20,620 bases of DNA from Proteromonas lacertae (GCA_002245135.1 NGBS01000079.1:1-20620); one strand, 5' to 3'; shown: positions 1 through 13,101, numbered from the stretch's first letter. Numbers and translations: made by a program. Notes: a model not told the origin generated them from the letters alone.

Positions 1-395
1 TATTGTTTATATAATATAGTGAAAACATAAATATATTTATTATACATTCCTTCTTCAAAAACAAGATCACACATCTCTTTAAGAGATTTATCATCAAAGT
101 CATTGTATTTTTCTAGATACTTTTCTAATACTTCCTGTTTGATATTTTTCCAAGAGTTTTTATTATTTGTATTATCAGTTTTACAGATATATTACATCTG
201 TTTAAATACTTTTTGTATAAATCTAAAATGAATCATTACTGCTATCCTAAATTTTGAATAATAAAGTATATATACTTTTATATGCTCTTTAACTACTCGT
301 ATCAAAGCAACATCATTACAAACTAGACTATCTGGCTTTCTTTTTAAAAATTCTGATGTTCCAACTATTTTAATGTCAAATATGTTTATATACAA
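1..395 (-). CDS. Edge fragment of an unidentified gene, possibly MIF4G-like
   Basis: Reading leftward from an ATG at 393-395, the sequence codes for a lysine-, aspartate- and glutamate-rich, probably helical protein that leaves the window at base 1. A 29-nt GTATAT...TAG intron fits at 247-275. Downstream of it, three frames must be linked by one-base shifts at a T4 run (about 226-230) and an A5 run (about 157-161). The last 50 codons contain the stretches KSLKEMCDLVFEE and NKYIYVFTILYK. Their order resembles the first helical pairs of the eIF4G MIF4G domain (DLVFE, then an aromatic-rich helix), but the match is short and I would not name the gene from it. The start is uncertain because the upstream 90 bases are AT-rich with no clear landmark. 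Confidence 0.35.
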
Positions 396-487
396 TGAAT
401 TAATATATATATATTAATGTAATGTATAAAAACTTCATTAATGAAAAAAAGCAAATAAAAAATTAGAAAGGCTTGATTTGTCAAGCT

Positions 488-1506
488 ATGAAACGGATTT
501 ATATTTTCATTTTCATATTTTATGAGTTCTGCAATATCGGTGATATCAATAGTTAATAATATTAAAAAGTACAGAGCTAGATCATTTTGTCAGTTTTTTA
601 TATTTTTCTAATTTGTATAAATTTAGGAATTATATCTAGATTTCATCGCTTATTTTGCTTTTTCTATACATTGAGTTGAAAAGTGATATAATATACCGTT
701 ATTCGACTGATTATTCTAGGTTGAAATTGGAATATATATTGATTATGTGTTTAGACATTATTGCAACACTCATGATATTATTATTTTCACCGTTTAATCC
801 TATTGTATTAGCAATCTCGTATTTTTCTTTTCTACGTGTAATAGGATAGCTATAGCGCTTATTGAAATAATTCCATAGCAGCTGCATCAGCAAACAGTTA
901 TGAGATTGAAGAAATAGAAAAAATAGTAGATTTATGTTGTAAAAGTAATGCAACTATTACACCAGAAGCATATATATATTATAAATATATAGTGTGAAGA
1001 TTTCAATAGAATAATAGGCTGCAAAAATCCACTGAAAGAATATGATGATTATTTCAATGAGAAAGGGAATTATCATATTGTTACTTGTGCTATTTATTTT
1101 TTTTGAAAAATTCCTCTTTTTTGCATCTGTGGTAGCAACTATTACATTGTTAAAAAGAGAAGATAAAGTAAAACATGAGTGGATTTATTACTCTAAATGT
1201 TTTTGCCTATAAATAATAAATCACTAAGAAGATTAAAGAAATTGGAATATATGGAAATAGTAGTTTATATTTTATAAATATATGTTCCGTTATTCCAATT
1301 GGGTTATATATTATTAACAAGACAGAAAATTGAATATGATTTTATACCCCAGAAATGTTGTATTTTAGTAATATATTTTTATTCCATATGTATGATATAT
1401 ATTTCTTAATTATGTATAATGCAAAAGGGTACTTTTTATGTATTTTTCTCTTAATATTATGAGATTGAAAGGTGAAATATCTCCTGCAAAGTTTGTAAAT
1501 AATTAA
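488..1506 (+). CDS. Multi-spanning membrane protein, reading frame broken
   Basis: Coding-like sequence runs from an ATG at 488 (MKRIYIFIFIFY, signal-like) or 522 (MSSAISVISIV) to a TAA at 1504-1506, but only as pieces in alternating frames. The longest open piece, up to 849, holds two hydrophobic helices around the motif LLFSPFNPIVL. Later pieces give a soluble-looking segment (EIEEIEKIVDLCCKSNATITPEAY, read in two parts around 908-985), CKNPLKEYDDYFNEKGNY, FEKFLFFASVVATITLL, LRRLKKLEYMEIVVY and FIPQKCCILVIYFYSICM. I count roughly eight to ten one-base breaks, mostly beside A or T runs. The product would have perhaps five to seven membrane segments; I do not recognise the family. It converges on the receptor gene, with only 82 bp between the stops. 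It may be a pseudogene, but the same error style in its neighbour makes poor consensus equally likely. Confidence 0.45.
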
Positions 1507-1588
1507 TATATTCCATTTAATTTAATATTTCTTTTATAAGAAAAAGAAGAAAAAAACATTACACAACAATATAAAAAATGTAAATTAT

Positions 1589-4500
1589 TTAAGAAGATGA
1601 TGAAGTAACATCATTTTCTTCATTTTTTGATATTATAGAGATTTGGCTCATTTTTAAACTTTGAATTGATTTATTCTGAATAGTTGACATTAATGAAGTA
1701 GATCTGCCAATTTAGTCTTTCGATTATTTTCATCAACTAAATCATCATGTTTAGAAAAGTAATAACGAAGTAATGTATTGACAAATATATAAACAAACAA
1801 AAACACTGGTTCATCAACTGCTAGTATTTGATTTATCACTTCAAAACTGTTCTTTATACAAATACATCACAATAAATCCATTGAATATCAGATATATCAG
1901 TAATGTCAAAACAATTGATCAAATGTAAATATATCAGACTTTTATTTGGTAATACATAATATCTTGCTCTCCAAAATATTAGTAAAGAGAATAACAATAT
2001 TGAAAGTAATATCACCAATCTTAATACATAAAACACATCACCACCATCGCAATGTATTTTGAACAGTAATAAATCGTAAATCATCTGACCATTTCTCTGA
2101 TACTTGCATATGAATAGAATCAATACTTGATGAATCAAAACCCCAAAGTATTATTTCAGCTAATGGAAATACTAATATTAATGGAACAATGATTTTGGTT
2201 GGAATACTTGTAGTTAATATTGTACAATTTCGATATAAAAACAAATGGAGCAATTTTGCTATTTCAAAACTACAAAAAGAACTCTAACATATAAATCCAA
2301 TATATTTTCACTCTATAGCAATCAGAATTATCTTCTAAATCATGATAAGGACGAGTAAAGAAGCTGAAACAGTTTAATGTGATTATAATATACAATAAAA
2401 CTACATACACTTTACCTTCTTTCGATAATCTTTCGAAGATTGGGATGTAATATATTGACAATAAAGACCAAAACAGAAATAAATGTTTCAAAAAACAATA
2501 GAATTGGATAATAATTTCGATTGAATTATTTGATTTATTCATTACTCTTGTTGGACCAACATAACAATCTAATTTCTTTTCATTGGAAAACCATAATATG
2601 GAACTGGAGGTGTTTTGAATATTGAGTTATAATATAATTTTAAACCATAATTAATAGTATCTGTAGATAATTGTAACACCTGTAATTCTCTAGTAAAATA
2701 ATTAATTCCGTAAGGAGAATTAATGTTGATGATAATGTAGTAATGTTAAATTCATTATATAATAATCGATACAATTCTGGTTCAATATCATCCCAACAAT
2801 TAAATGATCTTTTACTATTGAACACTGTTTGTAAAAGTGTTAGAATTGAATAAACTATATTCCATACTTTCAGTTATAACTTCATTGTTACTACTTACAT
2901 ACAATAAGTAATTTTGAAATATTACAGATGTTTTGAATAGATTGAATGATAATAAGATTTGATTATAAAATGATTTGTAAAGATTGTATTAAATTCTGGT
3001 GGTGTATCATACTCAAAATAACTAATGAATATATATCTATATTTTCATTTTCATCTGATGATAACTTAGAATATTCTACTGTCAATTCATTCATTGCATA
3101 ATTACCACCTAATACTGATACAACGTATGAAAAGTTATTATGTGAATATCTTTTATACATATCAGCAAAACTGAAATTTTCATCATAATATTCTACATAT
3201 GTATTAATAGTTTCTATATCTTTAAACTGTTTATCAAATGCATATTTCATTACAGTATCATTTCTATATATTAATAATATCACATGATGTTCATTTGTTT
3301 TAGTTATTAAATACTCTACAGTATTCATCAATTGATTTGGTGTTGGAGCTATAGAGATATAATACTTATCACATTGATCACATCTTGTTTGAAATATTGG
3401 GAAATAATAAGTATCATAATTCTTTATTATTGCACTTAAACTATTAACTTCAAAGAAAGGACTTCCACCTAAAACACCTACACAATTTGGTTGACTAATT
3501 ACTCTCTCAAATTCTTTAACACCAATATTACGATTTTTATCTATTATTGAAATATAAAACACCCATCGATAATTTGTTATTGAACCAAATATACTTCTGA
3601 AATAATCACAAGCAGCAAATAAAGTCATATACATATTGCTACTATATGTCTCAATTTCATAATATGGAATAATTGGATATACCAATATGAATAACTTTTC
3701 AGGTGGTATTGGAACTATTGGATTTGAAACAGAACAATCACACGAATTTGTTGGAATTGACATTGAAAATGGTGAATATTGAGGATCTATAGAATACTCA
3801 ACTCCCTGTTTTATTACTGTTCCATTAGCAAAGAAATGAGCAATATAAATTGGACGACTAAAATATCCATCGGCTGATAATGTATAACCATTTAATGTTC
3901 CTTCAAGAAATTGTTCATTTGGGAAGAAATTCTCATTCAGATAACTATCATAATTGAATCGATGTTTTCGCGCAACTGTTGATCTCCAAAATGTTAAAGC
4001 GTTCAACGTATTTTCCAATAATGGTGGAACATTATAATACTTTAAAACAGGTTCATATATTACATTATGTAATTGCTCATATAAAACACTATTAATAGAA
4101 AATTCTTGATCTGATGAAGAGACTATAAAAGTATCATCAAAAAAAGATGGGCTAAACTCTTCTATCATTGTTTCAGTTACAAAAAATGAATATAATTTAG
4201 ATTGTGAAGGAATATATTGTTTCACATTATTGTAATATGCAATACTTAAGAATAATTCTGTTGGAATATCCAATAAATTTAATATAAACGCAGGCAGTTT
4301 AGATTGAAGAATAACATTGGCATAAACATTATAAATACCACCAAGTTTTGTATCATATAAAGTAATTGAATGATTTGTTTCAGTTATAAACTTTGAAATC
4401 AATGGAACAATTGAAGAAACAACTCTATCTGAATTATACAATATAACTGTATGATATAATCTCATTCCCCAATGAGTAAATATTATATTAACAAACTGTT

Positions 4501-7500
4501 CAGGTAATGGATTAAATGATATTGTATTACATATACAATCCAATCTAGAACTCCAACCAGTATAAAATAAAACAGCATTCTTATCATATTCAAATAACAG
4601 ATCAGATATTCGTTGCTTTTCTTCTGGAAATGTTCCACCGAAGAATACTTCAATTCTTGTACTTTTTAGTTCATTTTTCAAAGCTACATCATCTTGAGCT
4701 AAATCAAAATAATGAACATTTATATAATAATTATCAATATTATCATATTCATTGAAATATTCAACAGCAGTATAAAATGCTATTAAATAGGTGTTATAAA
4801 ATATGGAGGATGAATAAAACAATGAATAGAAATAACCTATATCAACTATATTATTCTTATCAACAATTTCAGAAACACTATCACTAGATGCAGACATATG
4901 ACACTTGTATAATTCATCATACATATAAAAATGAGAATAATAATCTATTACTTTCAATATGACTGAATATGCTGTTGAATTAATCGCATATATATAAGAT
5001 GTATAAGAAAGTGTATGAATTGGTGTAATTATTCTGTTCTGATAAAAATAATCCAATAATAATGATGAATCCTTATACTGATTAGTAAAAATAGAAGCAT
5101 TTAGCCAAACATTTGTCATATAAAACAATTCTAATGTTGAATCATACACAAGATTATCTTCACAATTGGTTGTCGACACATACATTTCTGATTGTAATGC
5201 ACAAGATTCTTCATCTGTTCTAGAACGGACCGAGTAAAGAACAACATCACTTGGTAATGTATAATATGATGTTAAATCTTTCAATAGTTTATATTCAATC
5301 ATTGGACAGAATATTTCATATTTTGTTCCTTCTTTTTTGTTTGCTCCAAATGAAAAAGTACTATTCAGATGTTCATGTGATGTATTAGTTGATATTGCAT
5401 TAATAAATACTGTTAATTCAGTAAATGGTAATACATATAATACTTTACAATATAAATACTTACTGCAATCTTTAGAAATAATCTCAATTACGTTTGATAA
5501 TGTATGATTCTCATCTATTCTATTAATACTGTACTTGAAATGAAATTCATCAAATGTGTTTATGTAATATTGTATTGATTCAGAATCTAAATCATTATTA
5601 TATACTATTGTAAAAAACATATCTAATGCATCTTCTTGAAATAAATACCATATAAAGTACTTTGAAGCAATTCTTATATTTTGTGATGTAAATATCAAAT
5701 GTTTATTACATAGAATATTATAATAAACATATGATGTAATCATAATTTTATCTGCTTTTTCTAAATATGGAATATAATCGATAGAACAATAAGGTTTTAT
5801 GTGAGATATTATAAACAATATATCATCGTTTAAAATAATATTCATATCTGGCAATAGACAACCATCTATTGTTTTTACCATTACATCAATTGTATCAAAT
5901 ATTTTATAATAAGAATCATATCTAGTTTCAAATAAACCACGAATTGTATTTACTAATTGTATTTCAGATGGAGCTGTATCTAATGAAGGATCAATTATTG
6001 CTAACACATATTGTCTTTTTTCTATAACAATTTTCTCACCTAAATGATGTTGATGATCACATTGATACTCTATTCCACTGTTATTATCATCAAACAAATA
6101 CCATGGTTTTGGTTCATTGGGAATTGGATCATCCAATATTGTTCTTAATGAACCATCTTCATATTGGTATATTCTGAAGAATCTAGTACCATAATTATTC
6201 TTTCGAATTGTTAATATTCCATCTGGTGCATGTATTACTATTGAATAGATTTTCTTATTAATTTCATTCACATCAACACTATCAGCTAATTCTATTGCTC
6301 TATCCATAAAGTTCATACAATTATAACCTGAAGGGTATTCAGTGTAAATAGAATCCAGTGATAATCCAAAATACTTATCTAATCCATTTAACATTCGATT
6401 CGTTTCTTCTGATCCTTGCCTATACAAAGTGCCAATAAAATATATCTTTTCCCACAAATTTGTTAGACTTGGTACATTTGGATTGTAATTATAGACTATT
6501 AATGTAAAACTATCATATAAATCAAGTTTGTGTAAATAATTAATTGTGCTTAATAAAGTTGGTCCACTTATAATCAAATGAAACACTGTTCCATAAACAT
6601 AATTACTTGTATGAGGTAATAAAAATGGTTCACATTCTCTATCTAATGGTATTGTTATTATCATGTAATCTACTTGATCTAAACCAGTTGTTCTTATCAA
6701 AGTATTCAAATTATTACCATCCATTTGAGATATAAATATATGTTTTTCATTTAATTTTGAATTTGTTATAGCTTGGATTGATTTATACAAACTAAAATCA
6801 CCACCTGTATAATAGAAATTTTCTTTACATTCTCCACCGATTATTACATGACTATGCCATATTCTTTTACTCAAATACTTTTCTTTACTTAAATACTGAC
6901 GAACATTTAATCTTTCACATCCAACAATATGTGTTATATTATATCTTTCTATAACCTCATCAAAATAATCCATATTGCTATTTGTATCAACTACAATTGG
7001 TATAACTCTATACTTCTTGCCTAGAATATAATGAACTTCTCTTAAATAATTCAACTCACCAATTAGTAGTTTTATTCCTACATTTGCATATTCACCTGAT
7101 AATGTATGAAAGAATGCAACATGAAAATTCAAATCACCTATTACATTTCCATTCTCATCGTATGTACAGACCGAATGAGAATATACACCAAATGGATTTC
7201 TTAATGGATTGAATAAAAATGTATTATAAATTTGTATTTCTTTTGCTTCTGAATCATATTTATACATCATTGTTTTGTATAACATATAATGGTTATTCTG
7301 TAATGTCATTGCATCATATGTAAAATATAACTTATTGGTTGATAAGTTTGGATCTACTTCTTGTGATTCGATTAATCTTAAAGCTTCTTTTGTATTATTC
7401 CATTCTTTATTCCTTTCTTCTAACTCATTAACAAGAGAAAAAAGTAACATTATACAATTATAAGACACAAAACAGGTTTTTGAATCACTTACTTCAAAAT

Positions 7501-10500
7501 CAAAATCTATTGGATATAACGATGATAAAGTTTTCATAATATCATCAGGTATTAAGAAATCAATTGAATATGTTGTTATTTGATAGTTCTTTAGTATTCT
7601 CTTGTCAATTGGAGTGAATACTACTATATGATAATCATCAGTATCATATGTATTCATATATGAATTCAATTTATCTAATATCTTTTCAACTGTATTTTGA
7701 CTTCCTACAACTCCAATAATACCATAAGCAGATAGTAACATTGATATCTTCTCCACATTGATAATTGTGTATTGATTAAAAACTAAATTACCAATAACAT
7801 TACCTCCATTTTGTGTATAATAAGTCTGTACCATTTCATTTATATCTTTATATTTCTTTCCATTTTCTTGAATCATATACATTACACTATTTACATGAAT
7901 TGCAAGATACGGAACTACATCTTGTAACATAAAGTGATAAGTACTACCCATATAAATCACTCTCTTCTTACACTGAGCTGATACTTGGGTGTAATCATGA
8001 AATAATATAACATTATTAACTTTAACCCATTCTTCAAACATTGGATTTTCTAGATCTAATCCTGATTCAAACACATAAACTATATTGTGTTCTATAACCT
8101 GATTCAACTGTAAATAATAATTAGAAGTTTCTGTATTAATATGGAATATGCTTGGAATAAATATCAAATCTTTAGTAATTGTATTTCCATAATCTAGTGT
8201 TAATAGCATCGTATATATAAACACGTTGTTTGATGTAACACTATCATAACATTCTTCACCATATATTATTCCTATCCTATATATTCGCATGTGTACATGG
8301 TTATATCTACATGATTCTTGTTCTAAATGTTCATAACTAAAAATTGTATTTCTAAAAACATTTTGGGTTGGTATTTGAACAATAGATTTATCTGAGTTGA
8401 ATAGATAGAAGTAAATGTTATATGATAAATGTAATGTTGATGTAACAGTGTATTTCAATTTACTATTGGTTGTGACATCAATACTCATGATACATTTAGC
8501 ATAATCTTCAATTTTCTCTTTATAAACACAATTATTTGAAACAGATGAGATTGCAATATGAGAAGCATAATACATTATATAGTTGTATATATAATATGAA
8601 GTAAAATATTTGTATAAATCAATTGACATTGGGTTAATTTGATTAATATACACTTTATAAAATGGTATTGATGAATTTACAGGAATCATTGATGAAGATG
8701 ATATTACCATTGGAAGGATTTCAGCTATATTATTCTTTTCTAATTCTAATCCATACAGTTTCAACAATTGTGAATATAAATCAAGACTTGTATAAAACAA
8801 TTTTGTTTCTATAATGTTTATAATCACAGTATTTAATCTTATCAATGGATAAATTAAGAATAATCGAGACACTGTGCATCCTTCACAGAAATATATTGAA
8901 TCGTAATCAGTATGGAATATATCTAACAATTTCTCAGCTTCATTCTTTATATATCTCGAACTTTCATCATAAAATATTAAAAATTGTTTATAACCTGCAA
9001 AAATGAAATTCATTATGGGTATTTCAAACCTTTGCCTAAACGATATACCAGCAAATACAAATTTCTCATTACAATAGAGTGGAATTGGATATTTCAAATT
9101 CCAATAATAAATATACTTATATGATTGCAACTTAGTTTCATATTTCTCAATCACATCTTGAGGCAATGAAACAATTACATTAATTGGTTTGTTTTTACTA
9201 CTAATCTCATCTAATACATAAAAAAATATATCCATATCACCTCTTGAATCATACACTAATGGGCTCTATTTCAATATATATATATATATTAAAATATACA
9301 CTTTTAGATACTGTTAGAAATCCATTCGCATTATCAGGTACAAAATTGGAATATAACTGTTGTATATTCAACACTCCATTTGTTCTGGATATTTCATCAC
9401 TAAAATCATCTAAATACAATAACATAGTATAATCACTGATATTGTAATATTGATTATTCTTTATATTACAATGATACATAGGTAATGATTCAATTACATA
9501 TGGATAATAGGGTGTTACTAAATGAGAACATTCATAAACAATCTCAGTATCTCTATAATCATACACTTTTGATATAAAACCTTTCTTCAAGAAAGTATTT
9601 GACAAAATATAACCAAATTTACCAACACTATTTTCATTTGTAATATTTAAGATTGTTCTACCTAATGTATAATCATTTATTGTACCATGTGACAATGCTG
9701 TTGAGGTAAAGATATAAACAGCTACTATCATGTTAGTCATTGTATCATTACATGTTAAATAATAGTCAGGATTATTAAGATACTTATAAACAGTAGGTAA
9801 TAAATCATCTTGACTTAATATGATATCATTTGGGATTGGCATTACATTTCTAACAACAAAATAAGGTTTTGTTGAGAAAATATAATAATATTCACAACAA
9901 TCAATATCATATAAGTATAAATTACTTAATGATGAATTTTCATATAGCTTTATAAACTTATTGGTAGTTTGATGTGGAAATATGGAAATGATAATTGAAT
10001 CATTTGGTAATGCATTGAATATTGTTGGAACAAGTGATAAAACTTCATCATCTTTAAAAGTATAATGAATTAATGATAAGAAAGGATAAAGCAACTGATG
10101 ATATTTCATATCTTCATAGACTGTATTATACATAGCAGAATCTTCAAAACCAAAAATAGCGAAATTATTCGTTTTCATTATATTATAATCAATTAATGGA
10201 TGTATTCTCTGAAGCATACTTGTTCCAAAATGCATTATATGTGGCATACAAGTCGGTGGAATATGACTATCATAATCACCTAATGTTACAATAAAAGAAC
10301 CATATTCAACCAACACTTTTTCGATCCTTAACAAGTCTTTTGCATTATAAAGATTGTTCAGCATAATTAAATTTGATTTATATTTCTTACAAACATAAGG
10401 CAACACTTCATCTAATGATTTTTCATCAGCATTATAGTAGTAATGAAGAGTTAAATGATATGATGTATCGAATAAAATAGTTTGTTCAAAATATTCTATA

Positions 10501-13012
10501 ACTGCATTCAATACTTCATATCTTCTTCTTTCACAAAGTCTAAATGGTTTTAATATGTAAATCACCTGAATAATATTTAACACATCTATTTTTATAATAA
10601 ATAAATTTACAATATACAATTTGAATGACAAAACAGTGGAGATTCATACAAAAAAGGTGTTGGACTATGATAAACACCACCAACATCAACACATTCAAAA
10701 CCATTTTTAGTTCTAAGTAATATTATATCCAATCCTACAGACGCATAATGAGATGGAGATAAAGAATATGATGAAAATGGAGTATTTAATACCATATTAG
10801 ATTCATAAATTGCAGAATCAACTTGCAATAATTGAACCATTAATATCATACTATAATAACTTAATGCATATTCATATGATGAACTAAGTGTAATATTTAC
10901 TTCAGTAAACTGTTTGAATATCTTTAATCTTATTCTATATATATGATCAACATTGTGTTTATAAATATAGATTCTATCATAGGATGTCATTGTATGAAAT
11001 ATGACTGGATAATCATATTGAATTTGATACTTTTCAATCCATTTAATGAATGGCAAATTAAACAGAGAATCACATAAATAATAGATCGGAGTTTTCTTTG
11101 GGATATTGTAAAGTTCATCTAACAATGGATCAAACATTTCTACTGATAATTCTTCAGGATTTTCAACAGGAACATTAAAAGAAAGTATTTTCATATCTGA
11201 AAGACTTTCATTAAAATAACTAAACATTCTTTTACTAAACACTGTATTTATATAAATCAATAAATTCTGACTTTCTACTGGAATGTAATAATGAGGATAA
11301 TCAAATGGCGAATAACCTAATTTTAGAATTAAACAATTATCATTATTTGGTTCTGATGGATAGACTGATGCTATTTTATATGAATTATTAGTAAGCATTA
11401 CTGATTCAGCAATACTCCTTCCATTTTCTCCTAATCCTATAAATACCAACTTTACAAATGATGGAATTGATTTAATCTATTATATATATATATATATATA
11501 TTATAATCATAAAAATATACTGCTTCTATTAACAGAGTTTTATTTGATTTGATATCTACAAAATAATATTTGATGAAATATCCTTCATTCTATAAAAACA
11601 AATATATATATTTAGATTAATACTCTTGAATTATAATCTGTTATTGCTTTGAGATTTCCTCTGAAATATAAATAATCTTCCTTAGCATATATGCCATGCA
11701 ATGAATAAAACAAACCAATATTAAACACTTCTTTAAAATTGTCCTTAATTTCACATACATACTCAATCACATCAAATAAATAAGGAGAAAATGGGTAATA
11801 TCTCTGACCAACTTTCAATATAGTCACAAAATGTGTTCCATCTATTATCCTATTCAAATAAATAGAAGTGGTAACTGAATAATCTTCATGAAATCTCATC
11901 TTTCCAACAGCAGTGTCATATTCCTTTGATGTAATTGAATGAGTTAATAATTGAGAATTAGTAGTACGATAAGATACTATTAGATCAACTAATATATCGA
12001 TATATGAATAACTATAATAGATTTATGATATATTATTATAATATATATACACATAAAAAACATAATCTCCTATCACTGTTTCATTATGAAAATATTCATT
12101 TGCACGTTTAATAAATTCAATATTTTCTTCACTCTTATCATTGGTTGAATATTTATTAATACAATAATGATTTGCTAAGTTTGGAATTCGATCTAATAAT
12201 TGCGCAAGTGTTAAATGAAGAATTATTATTCTGTATTTATCAGTAGTAAGATTCAATTTTTCATATAGTTTAAATAACATTTGTATCATTGGAAATGTTG
12301 GGAAATCAATCATAATCAATGATCCTTCTGGAGCTGCTGTTACTATATTCTCTAAATCCTTTCTCAGGAAATTTTCAGCATCATCATAACTATCATGATA
12401 ACTGTGATAATGATATGTGTAATTCATTTCATAAGTCCATTCTTCAATGAATGTATAATAGTATAATGGATTTGAAAAAATGCCAATTGTAGAAATTCCT
12501 CCAATTTTAAAATCTTCCCTAAGAATATAATCAATAACTATATATAATATATTAAAACAAAATATAGTACATTCTAAAGATAGAACTGTGTTTGAAGAGG
12601 GGAAAAATATGTTCTTTGAACAAACTCCATATCGAGCTTGGGGATCTGGAGATAGCATTAATAAATTATTTTCTGATAGATAATTATTAACAAATGCAAT
12701 ATCCATTGTAAAAGAAAAACCAAAGAACACGACATCTCTTGTACCATGACTTGTAATAAATTTTAACACTCCTTCTGCTGTATTATCTACTGTATATGAT
12801 ATATTAAAAGGTGCTTCTGCTGTATCTAACAATTTTTCTTTAATTAGCTGTATAAAGTGATCAACACGAACTGTATCTACATATGATGGAATAATAAGAC
12901 AGATTTCATAATTATAAGCCTTTATTATTAACAAAACAAAGAAAAACAAAAATTTGAATTCAAACATGTTTGAAAATAAAAAACTTACTATAATAAACCA
13001 AATAATCAACAT
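1589..13012 (-). CDS. Giant class C GPCR-like receptor with about nine tandem Venus flytrap domains
   Basis: Inferred to be a cell-surface receptor of about 3,730 residues. Exons (minus): 13012-12051, 12011-11624, 11589-11521, 11476-10618, 10585-9300 and 9265-1589. All five introns (32-44 nt, GTAT...TAG) splice in phase. The start is ATG 13012 or, more likely, 12967, which gives a compact signal peptide (MFEFKFLFFFVLLII). About nine type 1 periplasmic-binding units follow. Unit 2 opens IGLFYSLHGIYA, unit 6 opens VAFFHTLSGEYA and closes APDGILTIRKNNYG, and unit 9 closes SPYGINYF, as in Peripla_BP_5/6 families. The region from about 2,560 to 1,640 reads as seven helices. It has a cysteine before TM3 (NSDCYR), a cysteine in the second outer loop (IHCDGG), and an R-x-x-VLPNKS stretch before TM6 like the TR-VP-NESK of class C receptors. 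The tail is Ser/Asn-rich and ends at TAA 1591-1589. The region left of about 3,030 needs roughly eleven one-base shifts; the rest is clean. Ligand unknown. Confidence 0.75.
1620..2565 (-). other. Seven-transmembrane (class C GPCR-like) region of the receptor
   Basis: Hydrophobic segments, in order: FCFLKH-type TM1 ending LLSIYYIPIF; TM2 VVLLYIIITLNCFSFF; TM3 after the cysteine in NSDCYR, ending FEIAKLLHLFLYR; TM4 IIVPLILVFPLAEIILW; TM5 after HCDGGD, VLRLVILLSILLFSLLIFW; TM6 LTLLIYLIFNGFIVMYLY; TM7 EPVFLFVYIFVNTLLRYY. The TM4 end (E-x-x-LW) and the R-x-x-VLPNKS loop match the class C pattern (E-x-x-x-x-IW; TR-VP-FNESK). The polar tail after TM7 begins HDDLVDENN. Junctions between segments require one-base shifts at A or T runs, so helix edges are approximate. 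Confidence 0.6.
9274..9289. repeat. Short (TA)n run inside receptor intron 5
   Basis: About eight TA units sit in the middle of the 34-nt intron 9266-9299 of the receptor gene. Similar TA runs occur in other introns of the window, so this is typical local intron composition. Confidence 0.6.
11481..11500. repeat. (TA)10 microsatellite in receptor intron 3
   Basis: Ten perfect TA units lie within the 44-nt intron 11477-11520, the longest receptor intron. The flanking exons remain in phase when the intron is removed. The extra length compared with the usual 30-36 nt is accounted for by the repeat. Confidence 0.8.
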
Positions 13013-13101
13013 TTTAGTTTTAAAAACATTAATACAAACATATATAAGATGGAAAAAGACAACAGAATATTAAATTTCTTTTAAATGATAAAACTACTCA
13101 A

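Larger units (their letters stand above)
2590..12930 (-). repeat. Tandem array of nine divergent VFT-encoding units
   Basis: Protein-level units of about 370-390 residues lie end to end in the receptor gene. Approximate spans are 12900-11725, 11720-10640, 10585-9470, 9460-8290, 8290-7150, 7140-6080, 6035-4870, 4860-3720 and 3700-2590. Each starts with a short hydrophobic strand (for example NIGLFYSL, VAFFHTL, DIGYFYSL, LFILVYPI). Each ends with a beta-rich segment rich in Tyr, Gly and Pro followed by a P-x-P or PY linker. I see no DNA-level identity between units, so the duplications are old or fast-evolving. Boundaries come from reading strand patterns by eye and may be off by 30 residues. 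Confidence 0.65.

Noticed and set aside
1589-3030. Multiple programmed frameshifts or unseen mini-introns as the reason for the broken 7TM frame
   Set aside because: Breaks occur in both directions (+1 and -1), sit at different A/T runs and lack GT...AG pairs; indels or consensus errors are simpler.
2963-9256. A 2,097-codon stand-alone gene for an ABC-transporter-type urea or amino acid binding protein
   Set aside because: Splice sites join it in frame to upstream exons carrying a signal peptide and more VFT units, and homology continues downstream into the 7TM part. Bacterial origin is not supported, given the introns and composition.
9244-9432. Short plus-strand open frame over receptor exons 5-6
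   Set aside because: Antisense shadow of the receptor gene crossing an intron.
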